From the NCBI GenBank assembly GCA_902773325.1, contig CACYDW010000114.1, positions 1 through 39,813 on the forward strand: DNA of 39,813 nucleotides, read 5' to 3'. The position numbers and the translations under genes were made by a program. This stretch comes from an uncultured Ruminococcus sp. GTDB lineage: Bacteria > Bacillota > Clostridia > Oscillospirales > Acutalibacteraceae. The notes under the pieces are model-generated. The model saw only the letters and a program-made list of their open reading frames with translations. It was not told the DNA's origin and made no database searches. Shown in pieces: positions 1-8,037 of the stretch; the first letter of the stretch is position 1; each line of letters begins with the position of its first letter.

Positions 1-80
1 GCCAGCCAAGCGGCGTCTTCCGCCTCGCTCTGCGAAATTTTCCGCTCAGATCTTTTTCGCCCTGTCTATCTGATATTAGT
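1..80. other. Left-edge sequence without recognised gene
   Basis: No gene can be supported here. One forward frame is open from the first base to a TGA at 88-90, and could be the last codons of a gene lying outside the window, but 29 codons give no recognisable motif. The stretch is GC-rich up to about 40 and then becomes AT-rich where the first MITE copy begins. Confidence 0.3.
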
Positions 81-177
81 ATTAGAGTGATATCCGAAGG
101 GGTGTGGGGCGACCGGAAAGCCCCCACAGTCAGCCGATGATTTATCAAAGTATAAAAAATAATGTCGTTTACTATAA
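81..177 (+). mobile_element. MITE-like element, copy A (left end missing)
   Basis: This is one of six copies of a dispersed element. It carries the family core: the segment around AGAGTGAT, the GC hairpin TGTGGGG...GCCCCCACA, the segment TTATCAAAGTATAAAAAATAATG, and the right terminal repeat ending ACTATAA at 177. The left terminal repeat cannot be recognised, so this copy is truncated or diverged. Its right end lies 18 bp before the -35 box of the GntR-type regulator gene. Confidence 0.75.
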
Positions 178-195
178 CAATTTTCCAAAATCATA

Positions 196-224
196 TTGAC
201 AAACACAGGGGGGTATGCTATATT
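196..224 (+). promoter_or_regulatory. Promoter of the GntR-ABC operon
   Basis: The -35 box is TTGACA (196-201) and the -10 box is TATATT (219-224), separated by exactly 17 bp. It lies about 70 bp upstream of the regulator start, and a palindromic operator begins at the -10 box's downstream edge. Confidence 0.85.
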
Positions 225-226
225 TG

Positions 227-253
227 AATTGTACTAATTGATGTAGTACAATT
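227..253. promoter_or_regulatory. Palindromic operator, probably for the GntR/YtrA-type repressor
   Basis: The perfect inverted repeat AATTGTACTA (227-236) and TAGTACAATT (244-253) is separated by 7 bp. It begins 3 bp after the -10 box, so a bound dimer would cover the transcription start. GntR-family dimers of the YtrA type bind such inverted repeats and commonly repress their own operon (family knowledge). That this site is the target of the adjacent regulator is inferred from position. Confidence 0.75.
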
Positions 254-292
254 ACAGATATTATTTATCAGCATCTGAAAGGAGGAATATAT

Positions 293-682
293 GTGTTCAG
301 TATGTTCAATATCAATTACCGAAGCGGCGAACCGATCTATCAGCAGATCTATAATGAGGTCGTCAAGGAAATTTCGCTCGGACTGCTCCGTCCGCAGGAA
401 AAGATCGCCGCCGTAAGAGAGCTTGCAGCTACACTCGGTATCAATCCCAACACCGTTTCAAAGGCTTATCAGCTTCTCGAACAAAACGGATATATCTATT
501 CGCTGGTCGGCAAAGGCTCATTTGTATCCGACAGCTCCGGAAAGCTCGCCGGATTGAAGGAAAATACCATGAATAACCTGAAAAGGGAAATCAAAACCGC
601 CTGTGATCTGGGTATCCTGTATGAGGACGTACTGAGGGTAACAGACGAAATCTATCACGGAGGTGGCAAAAGCTATGCTTGA
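293..682 (+). CDS. GntR-family transcriptional repressor, YtrA subfamily
   Basis: This 129-residue protein has a winged helix-turn-helix over about residues 10-78. It contains the family phrases PIYQQIYNEVVKEI, VRELAATLGINPNTVSKAY and LEQNGYIYSLVGKGSFV. The short C-terminal tail, without a large effector domain, is typical of the YtrA subfamily, whose members usually control ABC transporter operons. A strong AAAGGAGG site (278-285) serves a GTG start at 293; the ATG at 291 is out of frame, and an in-frame ATG at 302 is the alternative start. The gene overlaps the following ATPase gene by 8 bp, so the two are translated together. The palindrome at 227-253 makes autorepression likely. In Bacillus, relatives respond to cell-envelope stress; the signal here is unknown. 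Confidence 0.9.
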   Translation: MFSMFNINYRSGEPIYQQIYNEVVKEISLGLLRPQEKIAAVRELAATLGINPNTVSKAYQLLEQNGYIYSLVGKGSFVSDSSGKLAGLKENTMNNLKREIKTACDLGILYEDVLRVTDEIYHGGGKSYA

Positions 683-1577
683 AATCAAGAATGTTACCAA
701 GAGATTCGGTGATAAAACCGCTCTCGAAAAACTGTCGTTTACCGTGCCGGACGGCTCTGTTTTCGGACTGATCGGTTCAAACGGCTCGGGAAAATCTACC
801 CTGCTCCGTATTATTTCGGGTGTGTTCAAGCCCGACGGCGGTTCGGTGGAAATTGACGGGGAAAGCACCTTTGAAAACCCCGCCGTCAAGGAAAAATGCT
901 TCTTTATTTCCGACTATCCCTACTTCTACAACAGTTCTACTCTGGACAGCCTTGTAAAGCTCTACCGCGACCTTTATTCCACATGGAATGAGGAAAAATA
1001 CAGAAGGCTTTGCTCTCTGTTTCCGATCAACCCCAAAGACAGGATCGTCAATATGTCCAAGGGTATGCAGCGGCAGGCGGCACTGATGATCGCGCTGTCG
1101 GTATGCCCGAAGTATATCCTGCTCGATGAGATTTTTGACGGACTTGACCCTGTTGTGCGTCAGCTTATCAAAAAGCTGATCATGGAGCTTGTGGCAGAGA
1201 ATTCCACGACCGTCATGATCGCTTCCCATAACCTCAGAGAATTGGAGGACGTGTGCGACCATGTGGGTCTGATCCATAAGGGCGGCGTTGTCATGGAAAA
1301 AGAGCTTGACGAGGCCAAGCTCGGCATACACCGTGTGCAGGCTGTCTTTGAAAACGAGCTGGGCGAGGGTGTATTCAACGATCTGGATATCGTCAATATC
1401 AAAAAACAGGGCAAGCTGATGATGTTCACCGTCAGAGGGGACGGTCAGACCATCGAGGATACCATCAGGGCACAGAATCCTGTGTATATGGAAATGCTGC
1501 CCCTGACGCTTGAGGAAGTATTTATCAGTGAAATGGAGGCGGTAGGCTATGACATCAACAATATCCTCGAAAAATAA
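675..1577 (+). CDS. ABC transporter ATP-binding protein (YtrB-like)
   Basis: This 300-residue cytoplasmic ATPase energises the membrane protein encoded next. Walker A is GSNGSGKST (residues 34-42), the signature region is NMSKGMQRQ (about 126-134), and Walker B is YILLDEIFDGL with D151 and E152. A switch histidine lies in MIASHNL. The signature is the degenerate form common in YtrB/CcmA-like exporters rather than LSGGQ. I choose ATG 675, because the upstream in-frame GTG at 663 lies in the ribosome site GGAGG (659-663). The gene overlaps the regulator upstream by 8 bp and the permease downstream by 29 bp, consistent with one operon. The substrate cannot be told from sequence. Confidence 0.92.
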   Translation: MLEIKNVTKRFGDKTALEKLSFTVPDGSVFGLIGSNGSGKSTLLRIISGVFKPDGGSVEIDGESTFENPAVKEKCFFISDYPYFYNSSTLDSLVKLYRDLYSTWNEEKYRRLCSLFPINPKDRIVNMSKGMQRQAALMIALSVCPKYILLDEIFDGLDPVVRQLIKKLIMELVAENSTTVMIASHNLRELEDVCDHVGLIHKGGVVMEKELDEAKLGIHRVQAVFENELGEGVFNDLDIVNIKKQGKLMMFTVRGDGQTIEDTIRAQNPVYMEMLPLTLEEVFISEMEAVGYDINNILEK

Positions 1578-3507
1578 AAACTTTGCGCGGCTCTTCAAAT
1601 GGGCTTTCCGCAGAAACAGAACCATTCTCATTATCTTTTCGATTCTGATGGCAGTGGGCATCGCTCTCGATCTCTATGTGCTGACCATGTCATCGGCTTT
1701 CAGCTCACCGAGCACCGATCTTACATACCAGTTCGGCATCATCGGATATGCTTCGATCATTATCGCACAGATCGGCGCGATATTCTTTGCGATCATCTCG
1801 GCTTCGCACACCTTTGCATTCCTGCACAATAAGCGCAGTACGGATATGTTCGGCGCAATACCTGCCACAAGAAGTACGCTGTATTTTTCTCACCTGCTCG
1901 GCGGTATGATCTCCGTGATGATTCCCTTTGCAGCAGGCAGCCTGATCGTTATGGGCTTCACCTGCCGCGGGCTGGACTATCTGTTAGCGGATATCAGCTT
2001 TATTCTGTTCGGACTTCTCGGCATAGCGGCGGTATACAGCTTTGCGACCCTGATCGCCTACTGCTGCGGCACGGCACTGGATTCCAATATCATTGTATTC
2101 GTTGAAAATCTGGTCTATTTCGGTGCGGTTGCCATCTTTTGGGGAATGGCTACCGCGATGATTCCCGGCTGTTCGTTTGACAATATCTTCAATACCCCCA
2201 TTATCACCTTGCTGTCACCGATAGGGTTCTGCGGCTTCTTTGACGCTTATTATCTTGACAAACAGACCAGCGCGATGTGGATCACCGTCGTATGGACGCT
2301 GATCTTTACGGCAGCTATGGTTCTCCTCGGCAATATCGCCGCTAAAAAGCGCCGTGCAGAAACCGCTCAGAATGAATTCAACATCAAGTGGCTGCCCGTT
2401 GTCATCAAGGTCGGCACATCGGTACTCTGCGGCGGATTTATCGGCATGGCGGCTGCGTCTGCACAGTATTCCGGCTTTTCCAATATGTTCACGTTCTGCT
2501 TCTGGTATCTCATCATCGGCTTTGCAGCATTCTTTATCCTGCACCTGATCTTTTCAAGAGGTATGAAAGGCAGATTCCTCCCCTCGCTGATCGCCTATTT
2601 CTGCACGACGGCTGCTGTTATCGGCTTTGTATTTGCCCTGACAACAGGACTCGGCATTGATACCTACGTTCCGGCTGCTGCCAATGTCAGCAGTGTTACT
2701 CTCAGCGATTCCAAGCTCGTCTTTTACGAGAGCGAAAACATCGAAACCGTTTCGCAGATCCACCGTCTGCTTATAGAGGGTGTACAAAAGGAAAACCCGC
2801 GCCCCTATTACCTCGGACAAGAGGATATATCCATGGTGAACAATTATTCTGAATCATATGAGGCGGAATCTGCCTACGATCATTTCAATAAACAGTATCC
2901 CCTCATCAACAGAACCAATTTCTCATTCCACTACAACAAGAAGCTCGGCTTTGCTACCGACAGAGATTATCGTATCAGCTATTACAGAGCACGGTATTAC
3001 AACTGTGATGAGATCGAAGCACTGCTCCGGAAGCTCTATAATTCCGAGGAATACAAAAAGATCTCACAGCGCGATCTCTGGGAGAGCGACAGTGCCAGAA
3101 GAAACAATATGCTTCCCACCGAAGCAGAACTGTCATACTGCACCTACAGCGCGTCTGAATACTACGGCAGCCATTATACTGACGTTACCGATGAGAGTCT
3201 GAAAACCGATGAAGCATTCATCGAAGGATTATATCAGGCAGTCAAGAAGGATATCCTTGCGGATCAGGAATACTACTATAAGGTTTCCAACTCATATTAT
3301 GACTATTCCACTCCTGTTTTAGGTCAGAAGTATCTGAAATTGAGCATACAGTACAATCCCGATGACGTTTTAAGCCCCGCACTGTATGACTCTTACACCT
3401 ACCGCCACATCACCTCCATTGAGCTGATCATTACAGAGGACTACACCAACACGCTCAATTACCTTGAAAACAGCGGTATCAGCATGACTATGTATGATCT
3501 GTTGTAA
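1549..3507 (+). CDS. ABC transporter permease with large C-terminal extracytoplasmic-type region
   Basis: This 652-residue protein has hydrophobic segments over about residues 20-375, roughly eight to ten membrane spans. Examples are TILIIFSILMAVGIALDLYV near the N-terminus and LIIGFAAFFILHLIF further on. The last 280 or so residues are hydrophilic and rich in Tyr, Ser and Asp. This resembles clostridial YtrC/D-like permeases that follow GntR and ATPase genes. The start ATG has GGAGG 11 nt upstream and lies within the end of the ATPase gene. A terminator follows at 3553. The C-terminal part matches no domain I can name with confidence; it may be a sensor or substrate-capturing domain. Confidence 0.85.
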   Translation: MTSTISSKNKNFARLFKWAFRRNRTILIIFSILMAVGIALDLYVLTMSSAFSSPSTDLTYQFGIIGYASIIIAQIGAIFFAIISASHTFAFLHNKRSTDMFGAIPATRSTLYFSHLLGGMISVMIPFAAGSLIVMGFTCRGLDYLLADISFILFGLLGIAAVYSFATLIAYCCGTALDSNIIVFVENLVYFGAVAIFWGMATAMIPGCSFDNIFNTPIITLLSPIGFCGFFDAYYLDKQTSAMWITVVWTLIFTAAMVLLGNIAAKKRRAETAQNEFNIKWLPVVIKVGTSVLCGGFIGMAAASAQYSGFSNMFTFCFWYLIIGFAAFFILHLIFSRGMKGRFLPSLIAYFCTTAAVIGFVFALTTGLGIDTYVPAAANVSSVTLSDSKLVFYESENIETVSQIHRLLIEGVQKENPRPYYLGQEDISMVNNYSESYEAESAYDHFNKQYPLINRTNFSFHYNKKLGFATDRDYRISYYRARYYNCDEIEALLRKLYNSEEYKKISQRDLWESDSARRNNMLPTEAELSYCTYSASEYYGSHYTDVTDESLKTDEAFIEGLYQAVKKDILADQEYYYKVSNSYYDYSTPVLGQKYLKLSIQYNPDDVLSPALYDSYTYRHITSIELIITEDYTNTLNYLENSGISMTMYDLL

Positions 3508-3552
3508 AGCTGCATACCCCCTACGAAAGAAAACAGGAAATCCCGGAATCCG

Positions 3553-3581
3553 ATGCCTCCCTCTCTGAGGGGGGCATTTTT
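3553..3581 (+). terminator. Rho-independent terminator of the GntR-ABC operon
   Basis: The stem ATGCCTCCC pairs with GGGGGGCAT (one G-T pair) around a short TCTCTGA loop and is followed by TTTTT. It lies 46 bp after the permease stop and directly before MITE copy B. Confidence 0.85.
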
Positions 3582-3584
3582 GCC

Positions 3585-3699
3585 TTATAGTAGGAGATAA
3601 AATTAGAGTGATGTCCGAAGGGGTGTGGGAGCGACCGGAAAGCCCCCACAGTCAGCCTATGATTTATCAAAGTATAAAAAATAATGTCGTTTACTATAA
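3585..3699 (+). mobile_element. MITE-like element, copy B
   Basis: The left end is TTATAGTAGGAGATAAA, a shortened and mutated terminal repeat. The core and right end (TGTCGTTTACTATAA, ending 3699) match the family. It lies in the same orientation as copy A, and the two bracket the GntR-ABC operon. An apparent minus-strand reading frame across it (containing FYTLINHRLTVGAFRS) is a by-product of the repeat, because the same peptide appears in copy E. Confidence 0.85.
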
Positions 3700-3850
3700 C
3701 TTCGGGAACAAAAGGGGAGATCATTCGTGTCAGGTCAGCCTGAACCGATGCTGATGCAGTGCGGCAGAGTGAGCGTATCGGAAGAACCGGATGGATTGCT
3801 GCTTTTGTTGACGTTTTTTGGAAAAATTGTCAGAAAATTTTGTATGAATC
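3700..3850. other. Gene-free spacer before the SPFH-like pseudogene
   Basis: The only structure visible is a small inverted repeat, TCAGG-tcag-CCTGA, near 3730-3743. No coding capacity is supported. The region 3508-3912 is therefore accounted for by a terminator, MITE copy B, this spacer and a promoter. Confidence 0.4.
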
Positions 3851-3879
3851 TTTACTATTTCTTTTGATTGCATTATAAT
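3851..3879 (+). promoter_or_regulatory. Probable promoter of the SPFH-zinc ribbon-cotH cluster
   Basis: TTTACT (3851-3856) and TATAAT (3874-3879) are spaced by 17 bp. The -10 box is perfect and the -35 box matches four of six bases. It lies 34 bp before the first remnant start codon of the pseudogene. Confidence 0.6.
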
Positions 3880-3912
3880 AGAATCAAATCTGATAAACAG
3901 AAGAAAAAAGGT

Positions 3913-4440
3913 ATGACAATGGGTTTTTGGATAAGCTCTTAGACATTGTAAATCCGCAGCAGAAGCCGGACAGCACCCCTCCCGCCAAAGCTGCGGTACA
4001 GCCTGCGCCCGCTGCTCAGACGGCAGAATCCGATACGTTGGCTGTGCGTTTCGGCACGTCTGACCCTATTCCCTTTAACCGATATCCGCGGAACCATGAC
4101 GAAGGTCGAAGTCATGTTCTGGGGCACGGCAAAATTCCGCGCGGCAGATGCCGCAGCCGTTCGGGCACACGGCGGTCTTGCAGCTCTGGAAAAGCCGCTC
4201 CGGTAGGAATTGACGGAGTGCTATACGCGCTTGATTCTGAAGCTGGAGGGTATTTCTGTTTCAAGGCTTCCTGTCTTTGGGCAAAAGCTTTCACAGCAGG
4301 TAACAAATGAGCTGAATGAAAAGCTCGGGGAAACGTTCGGCGTGGAAATAAAAGCAACGGGTCTGGATATGCTCGGTCTGACGCAGGAATGGCGGGATAA
4401 GCTCAAGGCAATGATGAAAGCGGAGCAGGGACAGGAATAA
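3913..4440 (+). pseudogene. Decayed SPFH-like gene with two frameshifts and one in-frame TAG
   Basis: The original protein can be read through three lesions. Starting at ATG 3913 or 3919, the frame runs MGF and hits TAG at 3940; one extra T in the T-run at 3924-3928 would restore LDKLLDIVNPQQKPD. After FGTSDPIPFN one extra base at 4080 shifts the frame, and reading resumes from 4081 as DIRGTMTKVEVMFWGTAKF. A TAG at 4204-4206 then interrupts KPLR-ELTECYTRLILKLEG. The tail QQVTNELNEKLGETFGVEI resembles the end of SPFH (stomatin/prohibitin-like) domains that occur beside zinc-ribbon proteins in clostridia, but the family call is an inference. Overall length is short for that family, so internal deletion is also possible. 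Draft sequencing error could explain one lesion but is less likely to explain three. Confidence 0.6.
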
Positions 4441-4465
4441 AACAAAAAACAAAATCGCAAAACAG

Positions 4466-4506
4466 AACCCTTCCGCCCTGCGGCGGCACGAAGTGCCGGA
4501 GGGGTT
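4466..4506. repeat. Nested GC-rich hairpin before the zinc-ribbon gene
   Basis: The outer arms AACCCTTCCG (4466-4475) and CGGAGGGGTT (4497-4506) pair with one G-T, and an inner palindrome GGCAC-gaa-GTGCC sits between them. No T-run follows, so it is not an obvious terminator. It lies between the pseudogene stop and the ribosome site of the next gene, and could limit read-through or stabilise the downstream message. Confidence 0.55.
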
Positions 4507-4530
4507 CGCCTGCGCGGAGGGAGTGGAACA

Positions 4531-5799
4531 ATGCCGGAAAAAAACAAGGATTATGACAAGGAGGCTCTGGATATCCTGAAATCCTTCGTGGATGAACTGA
4601 ACGAAACGGATATCAGGGACGGTGAGTATCCGAAGTATGCTTCTGCCGATCTGAAATATACGGCGAAGCTGCAGGGCAAAAGGCTCAGCGGGAAAAACGC
4701 GGATATCCGTTATCACTATATTACAGATCCTGCGCCGCATGCCAATGCCATCAAGCTGGACAAGGATACCCGCTATGTGACGCGGTTTCCGTTCTATATT
4801 ATGGAAAGTACAACGGAGTATGCCGTGGAGGGCAAGGTGGAGAAGCGGGATTCCTTCACTAAAACAATGTTTGCCAATGTGATATGGCTCGTTGACCAGA
4901 AAAAGGACGAATCCTACTGCTGCCCGAACTGCGGCGCGGTGAGCAGCGTCAGGGAACTGCTCACGGGGTGTCCCTACTGTAAAACGCGGTTCATGATGTC
5001 CGACCTCTACCCGAGTATTACCAACTATTACGACCGCAAGACCAAGGAGGGTATCTATACATCGGTTCTGCCCTTTGCGCTTTTAGGAATCCTTCTTGTG
5101 ACAGGAATCTATGGGTTTATGAACTATGACCTTCTGAAAGCGGTCTTTACGTCTGATGATATGACGCAAAAAATCATACAGGGTGCAATTCTTGCGGTCT
5201 GTGCGGTGGGCGGATTCCTTTCGGGATACATACTGAAAATTCTCGCGAATATCCTGTATGTGCTGCTGTATACGATCTTTTATCTGCCGGGCATGATCCG
5301 TCTGGTGAAAACCAAGCGGAAGCTGCCCGAATTTATGAGAGGATTTGAAAAGAACTTTACGCTCGATCATTTTGTTGGAAAGCTGATCTACCTGATCAGA
5401 ATGATGGTATACAGTGACAGCTACGAAAACTGCGCGGTTTATTGCGGCGAACCCGCCGAAAACCAATGCAGGGACATTATCGACATGACCTATTTCGGCT
5501 TTATCAATGCGAAGAATTATTACATCGAAAACGATTACGCCTATGTGGATATTGATGTCCGTATGTATAATATCTACTGCAAGGGACACCGGGTCAAAAG
5601 AAAGGCAGAGGACTATAATATGCTGATCTATAAGAGTGTTCATGCCGAAACCGACTACGGCTTCTCAATCCACAAAATCGAATGTAAGAACTGCGGTTCC
5701 AGCTTTGATGCAGCAAGGGAAAAGTTTTGTCCGTTCTGCAAATCCGGCTATAACCTGCCGGATTATGACTGGGTCGTCAAGGAATTCAGAAAAAAATAG
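4531..5799 (+). CDS. Membrane protein with two zinc ribbons, possibly TIM44-like
   Basis: This 422-residue protein has a first zinc-ribbon CPNCG...CPYC at about residues 130-150, two hydrophobic segments (VLPFALLGILLVTGIYGFM and AILAVCAVGGFLSGYILKIL), then a soluble region and a second ribbon CKNCG...CPFC near the C-terminus. The soluble stretch between the membrane segments and the last ribbon has the feel of TIM44/Tim44-like proteins found next to SPFH genes in clostridia; this is inferred, not shown. A GGAGGG site lies about 10 nt upstream of ATG 4531. The gene lies between a dead SPFH-like gene and a broken cotH gene, yet its own frame is intact. It ends in TAG, so TAG works as an ordinary stop nearby. 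Confidence 0.75.
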   Translation: MPEKNKDYDKEALDILKSFVDELNETDIRDGEYPKYASADLKYTAKLQGKRLSGKNADIRYHYITDPAPHANAIKLDKDTRYVTRFPFYIMESTTEYAVEGKVEKRDSFTKTMFANVIWLVDQKKDESYCCPNCGAVSSVRELLTGCPYCKTRFMMSDLYPSITNYYDRKTKEGIYTSVLPFALLGILLVTGIYGFMNYDLLKAVFTSDDMTQKIIQGAILAVCAVGGFLSGYILKILANILYVLLYTIFYLPGMIRLVKTKRKLPEFMRGFEKNFTLDHFVGKLIYLIRMMVYSDSYENCAVYCGEPAENQCRDIIDMTYFGFINAKNYYIENDYAYVDIDVRMYNIYCKGHRVKRKAEDYNMLIYKSVHAETDYGFSIHKIECKNCGSSFDAAREKFCPFCKSGYNLPDYDWVVKEFRKK

Positions 5800-5808
5800 G
5801 GGGATATT

Positions 5809-7917
5809 ATGAAGCATTTCAGAAGATTTTATGCCGGTGCGCTTTGTGCGCTTACGCTGACCGGCGCGATCGCGGCAGCGCCGGTTTCTACGGCAGTGGC
5901 AGATTCGTCCGGTACTGATGCGGCAGGCGGTGCGGCGCGTGATGTGGCAAGTATTGTGCAGGATAACAACATTCCTACCGTTTATCTGACGATCGACGAA
6001 GGGGCATAGGGCTACGGCACGATTCAGGAAATGAACGAAAGCCCTGACCATTCGGCAAGGTGTACGGGTACGGTGCGCATTGATGTTCCGGAGGGCTATA
6101 CCGGCGATTACAGCGACGCTGTACTGGAGGATACCGATGAGCTGCAGCTCGATTTTATCCGCGGACGCGGCAATATCACCTGGATCGCAGACAAAAAAGC
6201 CTACAAATTCAAGCTCAGCAAAAAAGCGGAGCTTCTCGGCATGGGCAAAAACAAGCACTGGGCACTGCTTGCCAATCGCTATGATTACAGCATGATACGC
6301 AACCGTCTGGTCAGCTATATGGGTGAACGGCTCGGAATGGCTTATACCCCGAAGATGCTTCCGGTCGATCTGGTGATCAACGGCGAATATGCCGGCAGCT
6401 ATTATCTTGCCGAAACCGTCCGTATCGGCAGCGGCAGAGTAGACATTGACGAGCTGACCGCAGATGACAATGAAGAACCGGAGGTTACCGGCGGTTATCT
6501 TTTAGCGATGACGGACGGCTTTTTCAGAGAGCCTGCGCTGGCAGCAAACACCTATTCGACGGGCGACAGGGAGAAATTCTGGTTTGAAGCGCCGCAGTTC
6601 TTCTCCCTTGACGAAAACGATACGCTGGGCACTCCCGAACAGAAGAAATACATCACGGATTATCTCCAGAAGGTATCCGATGCGGTCTACGGCGAAAACT
6701 TCAAAGCACCGGACGGCACGCCCTATACCGACCTGATGGATCTGCAAAGTACGGTAGATTACTGGTGGATACAGGAATTCCTTCTCAGTGAGGACTTTTA
6801 TATCACCACCAGCAACTACCTCTACAAGCCCCGCGGTGACAAGCTCTATTGGGGTCCTCTGTGGGACTTTGACTATTCCATGGGACTGCTTTATCCGACC
6901 ACGGAGGGCTTCAATCAGGCATATATGCCATGGCTGACCTATCTGAGAGAGTATGATCCGGAATATCAGCAGATGCTGCGTGACCGCTGGGAGGTACTGG
7001 ACGGTATTCTGAATGAGATTCTGGAGGAGGGCGGCGTATTCGACCGCTTTGTGCAGGAGCAGGAACAGACCGCTAAGGATGATGAGCTGCTCTGGGGAAG
7101 CTGTCCGCAGGCACACCGCAGACGCTGTTCCTTTGAACAGGAAACCGAGCTGGTGCGCACATGGCTCACGGAACGTCAGGCATGGGTCAACGCGAACATT
7201 GATTCCAAGCTGACCCACGCTTATGTAGACATTACCTTCAAGGTCAACGGCGAGGTTGTCAAAACATGGAATCAGTCCAGCGGCTTATCCCTGCGTCAGG
7301 ATGCGCCGGAGATTCTTGATGAGGACGGCAATCCGATCGAGTGGGTGGAAGTGAAAACCGGTGAATCCATTCCATGGCAGGCGGTTTATGAGGATATGAC
7401 CTTCGTGCCCGTCGGGGAAGCAGGTTCTTATGACCCGGACGACCCCGATGACCCGGACGACCCCGATGACCCGGACAAACCCGATGACCCGGACAAACCC
7501 GATATCCCTGACAATCCTGATCACCCGGATAATCCCGTAGACCCCGACAAACCCGATAATCCTGAGATTTCAGATAATCCGGGAACGACCGGCGGCGGTC
7601 AGACTTCCGATACCTCGGGCACGAACGTTGACGGTCAGACCTCCGATACCTCGGGAACGACCGGCGGCGGTCGGACCTCCGATACTTCCGGCACGAACGT
7701 TGGCGGTCGGACCTCCGATACTTCCGGCACGAATGTTGGCGGTCAGACCTCAGATACCTCGGGAACGACCGGCGGCAGCCAGATCTCCGATACTTCGGAC
7801 AATGCGCCCTACACCGGCAGCCGTGCGGCACTGCCTGCCATGATGATGTGTATCGTTCTGTCGCTGACGGTCATTGCCGCAGCCTTTAAAAAACAAACCA
7901 AAAAATGGAAACCGTAA
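5809..7917 (+). pseudogene. cotH: CotH kinase-family surface protein, interrupted by an in-frame TAG
   Basis: One continuous frame runs from ATG 5809 to the stop at 7915-7917, broken only by TAG at 6007-6009 (codon 67). The N-terminus is a signal peptide (GALCALTLTGAIAAAPVSTAVA). After the TAG, the CotH fold follows, with FIRGRGNITW, YKFKLSKKAELLGMGKNKHW, LVINGEYAGSYYLAE and the metal-binding WGPLWDFDYSMG. CotH proteins phosphorylate secreted or spore-coat proteins. The C-terminus has DPD/DKP repeats, SDTSGT repeats, then PYTG, a hydrophobic stretch and a KKQTKKWKP tail, like a sortase-anchored wall protein. The TAG sits in IDEGA-TAG-GYGTIQEM, where one GAG-to-TAG change would explain it. Reinitiation at ATG 6031 would make a protein lacking export. 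The gene starts 9 bp after the previous stop with a GGGGGG site. Read-through cannot be excluded. Confidence 0.8.
7432..7800 (+). repeat. Low-complexity coding repeats in the cotH tail
   Basis: From 7432 to about 7567 the reading frame is built of DPDDPD, DKPD and DNPD units. From about 7588 to 7800 a 13-residue unit of the type GGQTSDTSGTNVG is repeated five to six times, at roughly 39 bp per unit with small variations. Such runs serve as wall-spanning linkers in surface proteins and are prone to slippage, so copy number may vary between strains. Confidence 0.85.
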
Positions 7918-7953
7918 CGCTGCTGTACGCTGACAGGGAACGGCTGTGCCGTC

Positions 7954-7992
7954 ACCTTTCATTTCAGCTTGTCCGATTTGTCCATGAAAGGT
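7954..7992. repeat. Perfect 9-bp inverted repeat upstream of the HD gene
   Basis: ACCTTTCAT (7954-7962) and ATGAAAGGT (7984-7992) are exact reverse complements with a 21-bp gap. There is no T-run after it, so it is not a terminator. It lies in the short cotH-HD intergenic region, 46 bp before the chosen start, and might be an mRNA structure or an operator. Confidence 0.5.
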
Positions 7993-8037
7993 CTGGGAAC
8001 ACACGGGAATCAAAATCCGGAAACAGGAGGGCTCAAA

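Noticed and set aside
3521..3724. 67-codon minus-strand protein containing FYTLINHRLTVGAFRS
   Set aside because: The same peptide appears in other MITE copies, so the frame is a by-product of the repeat and not a gene.
3913..6009. Genome-wide recoding of TAG as an amino acid
   Set aside because: Neighbouring intact genes (for example the zinc-ribbon gene ending at 5799 and the HAD gene) use TAG as a stop, and the SPFH-like remnant also carries frameshifts. Local decay explains the data better.
7259..7831. Arg-rich minus-strand frame opposite the cotH tail
   Set aside because: It is the antisense reading of tandem Asp/Pro and SDTSGT repeats, with no ribosome site.
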